Below, piece after piece: positions 1-8,884 of a stretch of DNA of 64,000 nucleotides. The notes under the pieces were generated by a model. It worked only from the letters and a program-made list of their open reading frames with translations. It ran no database searches and was not told where the DNA came from. Both the position numbers and the translations under genes were made by a program. Every line of letters starts with the position of its first letter. Position 1 is the stretch's first letter. Source of the DNA: Saprospiraceae bacterium (GTDB taxonomy: Bacteria; Bacteroidota; Bacteroidia; Chitinophagales; Saprospiraceae); contig BQJU01000011.1 of NCBI GenBank assembly GCA_021604865.1, positions 1 through 64,000 on the forward strand, given 5' to 3'.

Positions 1-597
1 TCTGTTTCAGGTGAGCTATTTTGCCGCCAACCTAGGCGCGAAAACCGCGCATAGTCACTACTACGCAAGGATTTGAGTAACGACGGCTGGTGGCAAAAGA
101 GCCGCATCAAATGGGTAAGTTATTCTTCGCTGACCCCTTAGCGCGCTTTTGCGGGCATTTTACCATTTGCCTGAAGGGCAAAAAGCAATTAGTGCGGGGC
201 ATCGCCCGGCATTAATTGATGCATTTTTTTCAGCCCTGAAAGGGCGTAAGCGGTTTTTGGCGTTTAGGTTTGCCACCAAAGGGGGTGCAAAAAGCAATAG
301 ATAAAAGATCGGCATTATGCAGGCAAGGCTTTTGTTTGAGTATTGGAGGTAGGTTTAAGATTTGGAGCTTTAAATAATCTTTCGTCCATTTTTTCCACGA
401 CGAAAAAACGGACCAAAAAAGTCGCTCGGCTGGACCCAATGGTGATGTTTAGACAAATCGAGGTTGCCGTCTAAATTTGAAGTAATTTTCAGCAAAATTT
501 TCTGATCTCTATAGCTGTAATAAAATTCGGGATGGCCTCCATACATAAACGGAGTGAGGCAGCAGGTTTCAGTGCGTTGATAATTAATGGAGTAACC
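1..597. other. Hairpin-rich non-coding stretch
   Basis: No convincing gene is seen here. An imperfect inverted repeat (19-32 against 85-98, 12 of 14 bases pairing) encloses a small perfect hairpin at 36-50 (GCGCG arms). A strong hairpin lies at 186-218 and is followed by two smaller ones at 233-245 (GCCCT/AGGGC arms) and 269-291. From 292 to 597 I see only AT-rich sequence. The string of hairpins resembles dispersed extragenic palindromes of Bacteroidota, but only one copy is present in the window, so a repeat family cannot be shown from here. Confidence 0.5.
186..230 (+). terminator. Strong hairpin followed by a T-run
   Basis: Arms 186-200 and 204-218 pair over 13 of 15 positions around a 3-nt loop, and a T-run follows at 224-230. 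The shape is that of a rho-independent terminator for a plus-strand gene that would lie left of the window. It could also be an extragenic palindromic repeat, because two more hairpins follow at once. Confidence 0.5.
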
Positions 598-1506
598 CTA
601 GATTTCTCGATCAAATAGATCTTTTAAGGCTGGTAATAAATGGGGAAATTCAAATTTAAACCCTATCGCTTCTATTTTGGCTGAAGATGCCTTGGCACTA
701 TCCAGGACAACATGCGACATTTCGCCCATGCCCATCCGCAAAACAAAGGCGGGTGTTGACTGATAAATAGCTGACTTCTGAAGCGCTTGGCCGATTGATT
801 TAATCAGTTTCTTATTGGTCTCAGGATGAGGGGCTACTGCATTATAAGTGTCTATCATCGCCTCATTTTCGATGCCCCGGATAAAAACCCGACAAAGGTC
901 GTCAATGTGAATCCAGCTATACCATTGTGCACCGTCACCAAAATAAGTCCCGATAAAAAAACGGAAGGGAATCAGCATTTTTTCCAGGGCTCCACCTTGA
1001 GAAGACAGTACAATACCAATTCGAATGGTAGCCGTTCGGATTCCTGTTTCCCGGACTTTATCTATAGCTCCTTCCCAAGCCATACAACTCTTGGATAAAA
1101 ATCCGGTTCCTGGCGATGCCTGCTCTGACAATAATTGATCGCCACGATTGCCATAATATCCTATAGCTGAAGCGGACAGATAGGCCTTGGGTTCTTTTAT
1201 CTTTTTGAAGTATTCCAGGAGCAATGCTGCTGATTCCACCCTGCTAGCAATGATATGTTGTTTCCTATTTTTCGTCCAATGCTGGTCTGCAATGCCTGCG
1301 CCAGCCAGGTTGACTACATAATCTGCCCACTCAATTGCTGCTGCTTCAATGAATCCTTTCTGAATACCCCATTCAAAAGTGGCATAAGGATTATCTTTAT
1401 TCTTATTCCTGCTCAGCCAGGACACTTGATATCCTTTTATTGTAAGCAGCTCACTGAGTCGTTGTCCTACTAACCCACTTCCTCCAGCTATTAATATGTT
1501 GGCCAT
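598..1506 (-). CDS. SDR-type NAD(P)-dependent epimerase, TIGR01777/SDR39U1 family
   Basis: A 302-aa atypical short-chain dehydrogenase/reductase. The N-terminus carries the Rossmann dinucleotide-binding motif AGGSGLVG at residues 7-14. A NLAGAGIAD segment near residue 67 and SAIGYYGNRG near residue 112 are typical of the YfcH/SDR39U1 family, and the C-terminal 50 residues match the domain that ends these proteins (DUF1731 type). Length is usual for the family (about 300 aa). No signal peptide, so cytoplasmic. The natural substrate of this family is not settled. It stands alone, transcribed away from the transporter operon at 1719. Family assignment is firm; function is not. Confidence 0.85.
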   Translation of the reverse strand: MANILIAGGSGLVGQRLSELLTIKGYQVSWLSRNKNKDNPYATFEWGIQKGFIEAAAIEWADYVVNLAGAGIADQHWTKNRKQHIIASRVESAALLLEYFKKIKEPKAYLSASAIGYYGNRGDQLLSEQASPGTGFLSKSCMAWEGAIDKVRETGIRTATIRIGIVLSSQGGALEKMLIPFRFFIGTYFGDGAQWYSWIHIDDLCRVFIRGIENEAMIDTYNAVAPHPETNKKLIKSIGQALQKSAIYQSTPAFVLRMGMGEMSHVVLDSAKASSAKIEAIGFKFEFPHLLPALKDLFDREI

Positions 1507-1718
1507 ATTCTGTATTTTAAATTTGCTTCTTTAACAACCCATTACCTGACTGGTTTACAGATACCCTGGAAATTTACATTATTAATAAATAGGCTCATTT
1601 CGCCAGCAAAGGCGACGCCCAAACATCTGCTCAGTCAGGATTATTTTCATCCCTAACAAAATTTACTTTATTTTAGAGTTTTTAAGTGGACATCAATCCC
1701 TCAACCATCAATTAAGCA

Positions 1719-3494
1719 ATGTTTATGAAAAATCAAATTCTTATTCTTCTTTGTTTGTTTTCAATGCTTTGGGGCATTTCCTGTACGACAGAGCCTCAGG
1801 AAAATTCAACTGATGAGGGCTTTCCTGTTCAGGTCAGACTACCTGCTGAACCTGACAATCTGAATCCTTTAATTACGACTAGTCTATACAGTCGGATCGT
1901 GCACGAAAATATTTTTCTGCCGTTGATGCAATTCAATTTTGAATCCCTGAAGCTGGAACCTGTTCTGGTAAAATCTGCACCTACAATTACCTCGATTTCG
2001 GATGGTCCCTATGCCGGTGGCATGGCCTTAACCTATGAGCTGCGGGAAAATGCCCGCTGGGATAATGGCGATCCAGTCACTACGGATGACGTCTTGTTTA
2101 GCTTGAAAGCTATGTTTAATCCATTGGTCAAATCAGGCGCTTTCCGGGCCTATCTGGACATGATCAGGGATATGAAAATTGATACCGACAACCCAAGAAA
2201 ATTTACCATTTATACCAATGAACAATATATCCTGACTGAGCCTGCGGTGAGCAATATTACCATCCTGCCACGATACAACTACGATTCCTCGGGATTGATG
2301 AATGACATAGCCCTGGATCAACTCACCAATCCTAAAAAAGCAGAAGATTGGGCCAATACTGACGCCAATATCCAGGAATTTGCCAGCCAATTTAATGATG
2401 TAAAATTTGGTAGAGAAATTGACAACATCATTGGCAATGGCCCATACCGCCTGACCGGATGGGATAGTGGGCAAAAATTGACTCTGGAGCGAAAAGAAAA
2501 CTGGTGGGGTGATGAAGTAAAAGACATTTCTGCTTTAGATGCCTATCCGCAAAACTTGGTCTTTCAAATAATTGGCGATCAAAATACAACTATTGCCGCC
2601 CTTAAGGACTTATCGATTGATGTTGCCAGCCAGCTTGATGCCAAAGATTATACCGATTTACTGCAAAATGAATTACTTAAAGAAAACTATAACTTCCACA
2701 ATCCCCTCACCTTGCAACTGTATTATATTGGGATCAACAACAAAAGTCCCAAACTCGAAGACAAGCGGGTAAGACGGGCATTGGCACACATCATTGATGT
2801 AGACGATATTATTGAGAGCCTTTATTTCGGTTTGGGCCAACGAACGGTAGGTCCCTTCAATCCACGGAAAGAATATTATGATACAAGTCTGACGCCTATT
2901 GATTACAATATTGAAAAAGCCAAATCCTTGCTAAAAGAGGCCGGCTGGGAAGATACCAACGGCAATGGTATCGTAGATAAAATGATCGGTGGTGAACTAA
3001 CCGAAATGGAGCTCACTTATCTGACCACTCCCACTAGTAAGTTTAGCCGAAACCTGGGGCTGATTCTTGAAGATAATGCGCCGAAAGCAGGTATAAAAGT
3101 GATTATTGAAGCCAAGGAGTTTCGCAGCCTGATCGAGGATTTAAAAAAACGAGAATACGAGTTAAATGGTGGCGCCATGGGACAACAACCTATTCCTGAT
3201 GATCCCAAACAACACTGGCATACCTCAAGTGATACCCCTAATGGCTCCAACCGGGTCGGTTTTGGCAATGCCGTTACCGATTCTCTGATTGATCAAATCC
3301 GGGTCACGATGGATGAAACCAAGCGAAATGAATTGTACAAGGAATTTCAACAGATTGTATATGATGAACAACCAATGATCTTTTTATTTTCGCCACAGGA
3401 AAGAATATTGATCAATAAAAAGTTTGATGCGAAACCATCAGTCATGTCACCAGGATTCCAGCCAAGCCATTTCAAATTAAATCAAGATAATTAA
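1719..3494 (+). CDS. Peptide-type ABC transporter substrate-binding lipoprotein 1 (SBP_bac_5)
   Basis: A 591-aa solute-binding protein of the oligopeptide/dipeptide/nickel family (SBP family 5). The N-terminus is a lipoprotein signal with a lipobox ending GISC (Cys about residue 22), so the protein should be membrane-anchored. The family signature DKRVRRALAHIID lies near residue 350, and a DTNGNGIVD loop near residue 415 looks like a Ca-binding loop common in this family. An alternative start two codons in (1725) fits a standard signal peptide equally well. First gene of an apparent four-gene operon, 12 bp before a paralogue. Substrate cannot be read from sequence; peptides are the usual guess. 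Confidence 0.88.
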   Translation: MFMKNQILILLCLFSMLWGISCTTEPQENSTDEGFPVQVRLPAEPDNLNPLITTSLYSRIVHENIFLPLMQFNFESLKLEPVLVKSAPTITSISDGPYAGGMALTYELRENARWDNGDPVTTDDVLFSLKAMFNPLVKSGAFRAYLDMIRDMKIDTDNPRKFTIYTNEQYILTEPAVSNITILPRYNYDSSGLMNDIALDQLTNPKKAEDWANTDANIQEFASQFNDVKFGREIDNIIGNGPYRLTGWDSGQKLTLERKENWWGDEVKDISALDAYPQNLVFQIIGDQNTTIAALKDLSIDVASQLDAKDYTDLLQNELLKENYNFHNPLTLQLYYIGINNKSPKLEDKRVRRALAHIIDVDDIIESLYFGLGQRTVGPFNPRKEYYDTSLTPIDYNIEKAKSLLKEAGWEDTNGNGIVDKMIGGELTEMELTYLTTPTSKFSRNLGLILEDNAPKAGIKVIIEAKEFRSLIEDLKKREYELNGGAMGQQPIPDDPKQHWHTSSDTPNGSNRVGFGNAVTDSLIDQIRVTMDETKRNELYKEFQQIVYDEQPMIFLFSPQERILINKKFDAKPSVMSPGFQPSHFKLNQDN

Positions 3495-3506
3495 TCCTAA
3501 TCACCC

Positions 3507-5279
3507 ATGAGATTTCATTTTTTATTAGGTGTCTTAATGACCATCATTTTTGGTGCCTGTGTCAGAGATCAGAAAGGCAATGAAAATGTTACCTGGAACA
3601 GAACTTCCAATGAAGTCATCTGTCGCATCGACGGGGAGCCCGATGTAATCAATACGATGCTGACTTCCTCCCGCTATACGGTTCAGGTTTGCGAGCAGGT
3701 TTTTGCTTATTTGATGTATTACGACCCCTATGAACTCAAATTAGTCCCCCAGTTGGCTAACAGCCAACCGGAAGTCCAGGATATTACGTCCGATTCTGAT
3801 CCAAATAAAGGTGGAAAAACCTATACCTTTGAAATTCGAGAGCAAGCTGTATGGGATGATGGACAACCCGTTACGGGTCAGGATTACGTATTTACGCTTA
3901 AAGCCTTGTTTCATCCACAGGTGCAGGCTCAAAGATACCGGCCCTATTTGAATTTTGTAAAAGACGTGATTGTCGACGAGGATAATGCCCGAAAATTTAC
4001 GGTGATTACTTTGGATCCGCCAAATCAAGCTGTAGAACGTCTGGGCAATACGATTCCTATTTTGCCAGCCCACCATTATGACCCCGATGGCATACTTGAA
4101 ACGGTAGCTTTGTCTACATTCTTTGACGGAGAAGCCATAGGTGCGTTGGTAGAAAAAGACCTGAAGCTCCAAGAGTTTGCACAACGTTTTGCGTCACCTG
4201 AATTTACCCGGGAAGCCAAAAATATCATGGGAGCAGGGCCCTATCGTCTGGAACAATTGGGTACTGGGCAGCCCACGGTGCTCGTAAAAAAAGAGAATTG
4301 GTGGGGAGATGCACTTGCCGATCAGTCTCCAGCATTCAGAGCCTTCCCGGATCGGTTGGTATTTAAGGCCATTGTTGACCCTGCCACCGTTAATGCTGCC
4401 ATAAAATCGGAAGAACTGGATGTGGTTTCAGACTTGGATCCCAAAGATTTTAAGGAATTGAAGGAAAATCCTTTTTCACAAGGTATTTACAATTTCCATG
4501 CTCCGCCATTATTGGCACTTTACCTTACCTATATTAATACTCGAAATCCAAAGCTTTCCGATAAAAGAGTACGCCGTGCGCTTGCCCTGTCGGTCAATAT
4601 TAATGAGATTATTGACAATCTATATTTCGGCATGGCCAAACAAGCCGTTAGTCCGGTGCACCCATTAGACCAATATTTTAATGCTGATTTAAAACCCCTT
4701 CCTTACGATCCCGAGCAGGCAAAAGTGCTGCTGGCCGAAGCGGGATGGACGGATACCAACCAGAATGGGATTGTCGACAAAGAAATCGATGGAGAACTTG
4801 TGGAGATGAGTCTGGAATACCTCATTGTAGCCAATAGTGAAAGGTCGCGCAATTTGGGTATTATCCTTCAGGACAATGCCCGAAAATCCGGAGTAGAACT
4901 AAAACTGGTCGCTAAAACCTTTAACGAATTGACTGCCGCTCAGAAAAGCGGCAATTACGAGCTGAGTTCCGGAGGGCGCTCTTTGGCACCTACCGATTGG
5001 GAACCCAAACAAAATTTTTATACGGTAGGAGATAATCGCACTGGTTTTGGCAATGCTGAAACCGATCAGCTCATTGATGAATTGCAAAAAATTACTGATA
5101 AGGATAAGCGAAGGGAGCTTTATCACAACCTGCAAGCCATTATTTATGAAGAACAGCCTGAGATTTATCTCTTGGTGCCTACAGGAAGGATTGTCGTTCA
5201 CAAACGTTTTGACATGGAGTCCTCTATTATTCACCCAGGGTATTTCCCACAACACCTGAAACTAAAAGCGGCCCAATAA
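3507..5279 (+). CDS. Peptide-type ABC transporter substrate-binding lipoprotein 2 (SBP_bac_5)
   Basis: A 590-aa paralogue of the gene just upstream, alike in length and layout, so the pair probably arose by tandem duplication. Signal peptide with lipobox FGAC (Cys about residue 18). Shared landmarks include DKRVRRALALSVN, YFGMAKQAVSP and the DTNQNGIVD loop. Only 4 bp separate its stop from the next gene, a permease, which supports one transcript. Two different binding proteins feeding one permease pair would widen the substrate range; this is inference. No ATPase gene is present nearby. Confidence 0.88.
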   Translation: MRFHFLLGVLMTIIFGACVRDQKGNENVTWNRTSNEVICRIDGEPDVINTMLTSSRYTVQVCEQVFAYLMYYDPYELKLVPQLANSQPEVQDITSDSDPNKGGKTYTFEIREQAVWDDGQPVTGQDYVFTLKALFHPQVQAQRYRPYLNFVKDVIVDEDNARKFTVITLDPPNQAVERLGNTIPILPAHHYDPDGILETVALSTFFDGEAIGALVEKDLKLQEFAQRFASPEFTREAKNIMGAGPYRLEQLGTGQPTVLVKKENWWGDALADQSPAFRAFPDRLVFKAIVDPATVNAAIKSEELDVVSDLDPKDFKELKENPFSQGIYNFHAPPLLALYLTYINTRNPKLSDKRVRRALALSVNINEIIDNLYFGMAKQAVSPVHPLDQYFNADLKPLPYDPEQAKVLLAEAGWTDTNQNGIVDKEIDGELVEMSLEYLIVANSERSRNLGIILQDNARKSGVELKLVAKTFNELTAAQKSGNYELSSGGRSLAPTDWEPKQNFYTVGDNRTGFGNAETDQLIDELQKITDKDKRRELYHNLQAIIYEEQPEIYLLVPTGRIVVHKRFDMESSIIHPGYFPQHLKLKAAQ

Positions 5280-5283
5280 GCTT

Positions 5284-6693
5284 ATGCTCCAGTACATTGT
5301 TAAAAGGATCCTAATCTTTTTACCGACCCTCTTGGTCATTTCATTTCTAGCCTTTGGTTTGTCTCAATGTACCCCTGGTGATCCGGTAGAAGAAACGATG
5401 GCAGTAGGAGAAAAAGGGTTTATTTCCCGGGAAGCTTATGATCGCAATTATCGTCAGTTGGCTCATCAGATGGGTTTGGACAGACCTGTTTTTTATCTGA
5501 GTCTTTCCGCTCTAGCCTATCCGGATACCTTGCACCGTATTGTCAGAAAAGATCAAAGAGAGAACCTGCTGAAGCTCATTGCTCATTATGGAAATTGGGA
5601 ACAAATCAGTACTTATTACAACCAAATCCAAGAATTGGACCGGCAATTGACAAAGCTCCCTGATTCTCTGAAGATGTTAAATAGAGTCAGATCTGAATTA
5701 TTATTGCTCAACCTCAATGATAAGGATCGAAGTATTCAAACAAAATTGGACTCCATTGACCATTTTCTACAGCAAGATGCCTTGTTGAATGCCCGCATTG
5801 GCGGTGAAGTTGATCAACTTAAACGAAGTTATTCTCAGATAAAATCCCAGCAAACACCCTGGAAATTAAAAGTACCTGTAATACACTGGTATGGTTTGCA
5901 AAACCAGTATCACTTTTGGATAAGCAATTTCCTGAAAGGCGATTTTGGCGTATCCTATCGCGACAAACAACCAGTGGCTAATCAGTTGAAAACCGCCATT
6001 CCCTTGACTTTAATGATCAATGGCCTGGCCATATTTTTTGCCTATCTGATTGCCGTTCCGATAGGTGTTTATTCCGCCAAGTATAAAGACCGTGCTTTTG
6101 ACCGCATTACGCTGGTACTTTTGTTTATGTTGCATTCACTACCCGTATTTTGGATAGCCACTATGCTCATTGCCTTTTTTTCTACTCCAGAATATGGGTT
6201 TGACTGGTTTCCTACCTATGGTTTGGGCAATTTGCCTGATTCAGCTCCATTCTGGCAAAGATTTTGGGAAACGGCCTATCACCTGGTTTTACCCATTTTC
6301 AGCCTTACTTATGGTGCAATCGCCTTTCTATCCAGACAGATGCGTGGTGGGTTGATCAATATTTTGGGGTTGGATTATATTCGAACAGCTCGGGCCAAAG
6401 GCGTGAATGAGCATCAGGTGATTTGGAAACATGGCTTTCGCAATGCCTTATTTCCAATCATTACTTTATTTGCTTCCGTATTACCGGCTGCCATCTCAGG
6501 GTCGGTGGTCATAGAAGTCATTTTCAGTATTCCCGGAATGGGAAAAACCACCGTGGATGCCATTAATGCACAAGACTGGCCAGTCATTTATACTATATTA
6601 ATGATTGCTTCGGTAATGACGGTACTTGGCATATTAATAGCGGACCTATTATACGCCCTGGCTGATCCCCGGGTTAAATTTAATAAACAGTAG
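5284..6693 (+). CDS. ABC transporter permease, DppB/OppB type, with a large periplasmic insertion
   Basis: A 469-aa inner-membrane permease, much longer than the usual 310-340 aa of DppB. TM1 lies at about residues 9-28 and is followed by the family segment FGLSQCTPGDPV. A hydrophilic helical insertion of roughly 140 residues (about 62-200) then interrupts the region that in DppB directly joins the LGLDxP segment to the GDFGVSYRDKQPV segment. The C-terminal half is standard, with five predicted membrane segments and the EAA-like loop (RTARAKGVNEHQVIWKHGFR) that contacts the ATPase. Cotranscribed with the binding proteins and the second permease. Confidence 0.88.
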   Translation: MLQYIVKRILIFLPTLLVISFLAFGLSQCTPGDPVEETMAVGEKGFISREAYDRNYRQLAHQMGLDRPVFYLSLSALAYPDTLHRIVRKDQRENLLKLIAHYGNWEQISTYYNQIQELDRQLTKLPDSLKMLNRVRSELLLLNLNDKDRSIQTKLDSIDHFLQQDALLNARIGGEVDQLKRSYSQIKSQQTPWKLKVPVIHWYGLQNQYHFWISNFLKGDFGVSYRDKQPVANQLKTAIPLTLMINGLAIFFAYLIAVPIGVYSAKYKDRAFDRITLVLLFMLHSLPVFWIATMLIAFFSTPEYGFDWFPTYGLGNLPDSAPFWQRFWETAYHLVLPIFSLTYGAIAFLSRQMRGGLINILGLDYIRTARAKGVNEHQVIWKHGFRNALFPIITLFASVLPAAISGSVVIEVIFSIPGMGKTTVDAINAQDWPVIYTILMIASVMTVLGILIADLLYALADPRVKFNKQ

Positions 6694-6703
6694 TCTAGAA
6701 GAT

Positions 6704-7978
6704 ATGGGTACGGAAGTAGCAACAAAAAAAGTAACCAATGCTTACTGGGAGACTGTGTGGACAAGTTTTCGGAAAAACAAACCGGCACTATGGTCCTGGC
6801 GGATCCTTAAATTGCTGATCTTTTTAGCAATTTTTAGCAATTTTATAGCCAATGAAAAACCCATTTATTGCAAAATTGATGGCAAGGCTTATTTTCCAGT
6901 ACTTATGGATTATGGTCTGAAGTCTTATCCCCAGTTTTTTGATACAGATTGGTTAGCGCCTAACCCGGCATTTGAAGATTCAATTATGCCTCTGATACCC
7001 TATTCCTACTCCACAAGGGACAAAACTAGCAGAAACTATGTAGGCCCATTTGATGAACAGCAGGTCCGACGAACCCGTTACCGCCATTGGCTGGGGACCG
7101 ACCAACTCGGCCGCGATATTGCTGCGGGTATGATTTCGGGTTTAAGAACCGCCTTAATCATCGGCGTTTTGGCGATGTCCATAGCCGGATTTATTGGCAT
7201 TATATTAGGGTCCCTGGCTGGTTATTACGGAGATAATTATTTACGCATTTCCCGATTTCGGTTTGTCTTGCTCTTACTGGGTTTGACATTGGGATTGTTT
7301 TTTGGATTTTTCTCCAGGAGTTATATCCTTTCAGAAAGCGAATATTTTTTGGGACAAATCCTGATTGGGCTGTGTATAACCGTGGCTGTAGTACTATTAT
7401 TTAATTTCCTGGGAGGATTATTTGAACGGCTAAGCTTTTTCAACAAAAAAACCAGTGTTCCGGTGGATATGTTGACTATGCGCCTGATAGAAATCATCAA
7501 TGCCATACCAGGCCTATTGTTATTGCTGTCTATTGTCGCCTTAATCAAAAATAAATCCATTTTTAATGTCATGGCCGTCATTGGGTTGATCAGCTGGACA
7601 ACTATTGCCCGTTTTGTTCGGGCAGAACTGTTACGTATCCGAAACCTGGAATACATTGAAGCTGCCAGAGCACTTGGCTATTCTGAAATGCGGATCATTT
7701 TTCGCCACGCCTTGCCCAATGCCTTAACGCCGGTATTGATAACGCTGGCTTTTGGTATTGCCAATGCCATTTTGCTTGAAGCCTTCCTTTCTTTTCTAGG
7801 ATTTGGCGTTGACCCAAGTCAGGTAACCTGGGGCAGCATGCTCAGTGAAGCCAGAGGTAATTTTAAAGCCTGGTGGATCATGATTTTCCCTGGTCTGGCC
7901 ATTTTTGTCACCGTAACTATCTTTAATCTGATTGGTGAAGGGCTTTCCGATGCACTAAATCCACGGCTGCGCAGATAA
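6704..7978 (+). CDS. ABC transporter permease, DppC/OppC type, with extra membrane segments
   Basis: A 424-aa inner-membrane permease; DppC is usually about 300 aa. The N-terminal part has one TM segment and then about 70 residues before the conserved HWLGTDQLGRDI segment near residue 127. Two additional hydrophobic segments (about 185-240) are inserted between TM2 and the core MRLIEIINAIPGLLLL. The EAA loop EAARALGYSEMRIIFRHALP near residue 315 and the GWGSM-like segment VTWGSMLSEA near the end are intact. It is the last gene of the operon; the dppD/dppF ATPases that normally follow are absent. Confidence 0.88.
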   Translation: MGTEVATKKVTNAYWETVWTSFRKNKPALWSWRILKLLIFLAIFSNFIANEKPIYCKIDGKAYFPVLMDYGLKSYPQFFDTDWLAPNPAFEDSIMPLIPYSYSTRDKTSRNYVGPFDEQQVRRTRYRHWLGTDQLGRDIAAGMISGLRTALIIGVLAMSIAGFIGIILGSLAGYYGDNYLRISRFRFVLLLLGLTLGLFFGFFSRSYILSESEYFLGQILIGLCITVAVVLLFNFLGGLFERLSFFNKKTSVPVDMLTMRLIEIINAIPGLLLLLSIVALIKNKSIFNVMAVIGLISWTTIARFVRAELLRIRNLEYIEAARALGYSEMRIIFRHALPNALTPVLITLAFGIANAILLEAFLSFLGFGVDPSQVTWGSMLSEARGNFKAWWIMIFPGLAIFVTVTIFNLIGEGLSDALNPRLRR

Positions 7979-8005
7979 TTTTACGTTAGCTTTCAGCAAT
8001 CAAGA

Positions 8006-8194
8006 TCAATTCTTGCGCATTTTTTTAGGAAATAAGGTTGAACTACCTCCTTTACTAGGCAATTTTCCCTTACGGTTGGTTTTGACCTGAGTATCAACAG
8101 CAGGGCAACCATAGCCCCGATTACAGGAAGTTGTGCTGATTCCCATCAAAATTAATAAAGCTGAAAAGGTAAAAAGGACCAAAAATCGTCTCAT
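8006..8194 (-). CDS. Small lipoprotein with a GYGCP motif
   Basis: A 62-aa product with a clear lipoprotein signal: MRRF, a hydrophobic run, then lipobox TTSC (Cys24). The mature part is about 38 residues, starts NRGYGCPA, is basic (KTNRKGKLPSKGG) and ends LFPKKMRKN. I recall short Bacteroidota lipoproteins with the same CNRGYGCP start and FPKKM end, so I take it as real despite its size. Function unknown. It is convergent with the permease operon and divergent from the HU gene. Confidence 0.6.
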   Translation of the reverse strand: MRRFLVLFTFSALLILMGISTTSCNRGYGCPAVDTQVKTNRKGKLPSKGGSSTLFPKKMRKN

Positions 8195-8369
8195 TCTTAT
8201 TTGTTTATTAGTGCAAATAAAAGTTTTTTGCTGCAGATTACAAGCCTACTTTTATTGACATCTTTTTGAAACTCAAACGTTTTGGGCGAAGATAAACATA
8301 TAAATACGCCTAAAAAAATCGCTGAACCCTTGTCTTTTCTGATTTTTCCAGGTTTTTTAGGGCGAAAAC

Positions 8370-8400
8370 TTGGTAATGATAAAGCTACCGTATAAATTTG
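8370..8400 (+). promoter_or_regulatory. Bacteroidota-type promoter of the HU gene
   Basis: A -7 element TAAATTTG at 8393-8400 fits TAnnTTTG. A TTG at 8370-8372 lies 20 nt upstream, within the usual spacing of the -33 element. The leader to the HU start at 8433 would be about 25 nt. Confidence 0.6.
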
Positions 8401-8432
8401 CGGCACATTTTTAATCATCAAAATTTGCTGAA

Positions 8433-8705
8433 ATGAACAAAGGAGATTTAATCAACAAGATTGCTGAGAGCGCTGGTTTATCTAAAGCTCAGGCAGAAGA
8501 TGCAGTTAACACTGTTCTGGATAGCATCACTGGCGCTTTGAAAAAAGGCGACTCTGTAGCCTTTGTAGGTTTTGGGACATTCTCCGTTTCAAGACGTGAT
8601 GCTCGTACTGGAAGAAACCCACAAACCGGTGAATCAATCAAAATTGCTGCTAAGAACGTAGTGAAATTCAAGCCGGGTAAGAAGCTTAGCGAAGCTGTTA
8701 ACTAA
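8433..8705 (+). CDS. HU-family DNA-binding protein
   Basis: A 90-aa nucleoid-associated protein of normal HU length. It begins MNKGDLINKIAESAGLSK and has the family signature GFGTFSVSRRDARTGRNP near residues 46-63, which forms the DNA-binding arm with the conserved Pro at its tip. It should dimerise, bend DNA and help compact the chromosome. Single-gene unit: its own promoter at 8370-8400 and a terminator at 8735-8772. Confidence 0.97.
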   Translation: MNKGDLINKIAESAGLSKAQAEDAVNTVLDSITGALKKGDSVAFVGFGTFSVSRRDARTGRNPQTGESIKIAAKNVVKFKPGKKLSEAVN

Positions 8706-8734
8706 GAACTAAAGGTTTCTCAAAAATAAAAGCT

Positions 8735-8772
8735 AAGGGCAATCCGGGCAGACGCTTGGATTGCCCTTTTAA
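8735..8772 (+). terminator. Rho-independent terminator of the HU gene
   Basis: Perfect 11-bp stem, arms AAGGGCAATCC at 8735-8745 and its complement at 8758-8768, followed by TTTT. Confidence 0.85.
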
Positions 8773-8884
8773 TTTTTGAGTTATTGTGCAGCAATCACGA
8801 CGAGGTTTTAATGGATCTTTTTTACCCACTCTCCAGCTACTACACAACAACTCTATTCCTGACCAACACAATTATAATTTAACC

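Noticed and set aside
230-439. 69-codon frame on the minus strand
   Set aside because: No signal peptide or domain, atypical composition, and it begins inside a hairpin cluster.
8197-8421. 74-codon minus-strand frame
   Set aside because: It lies over the HU promoter, is basic without a domain, and has no start context.
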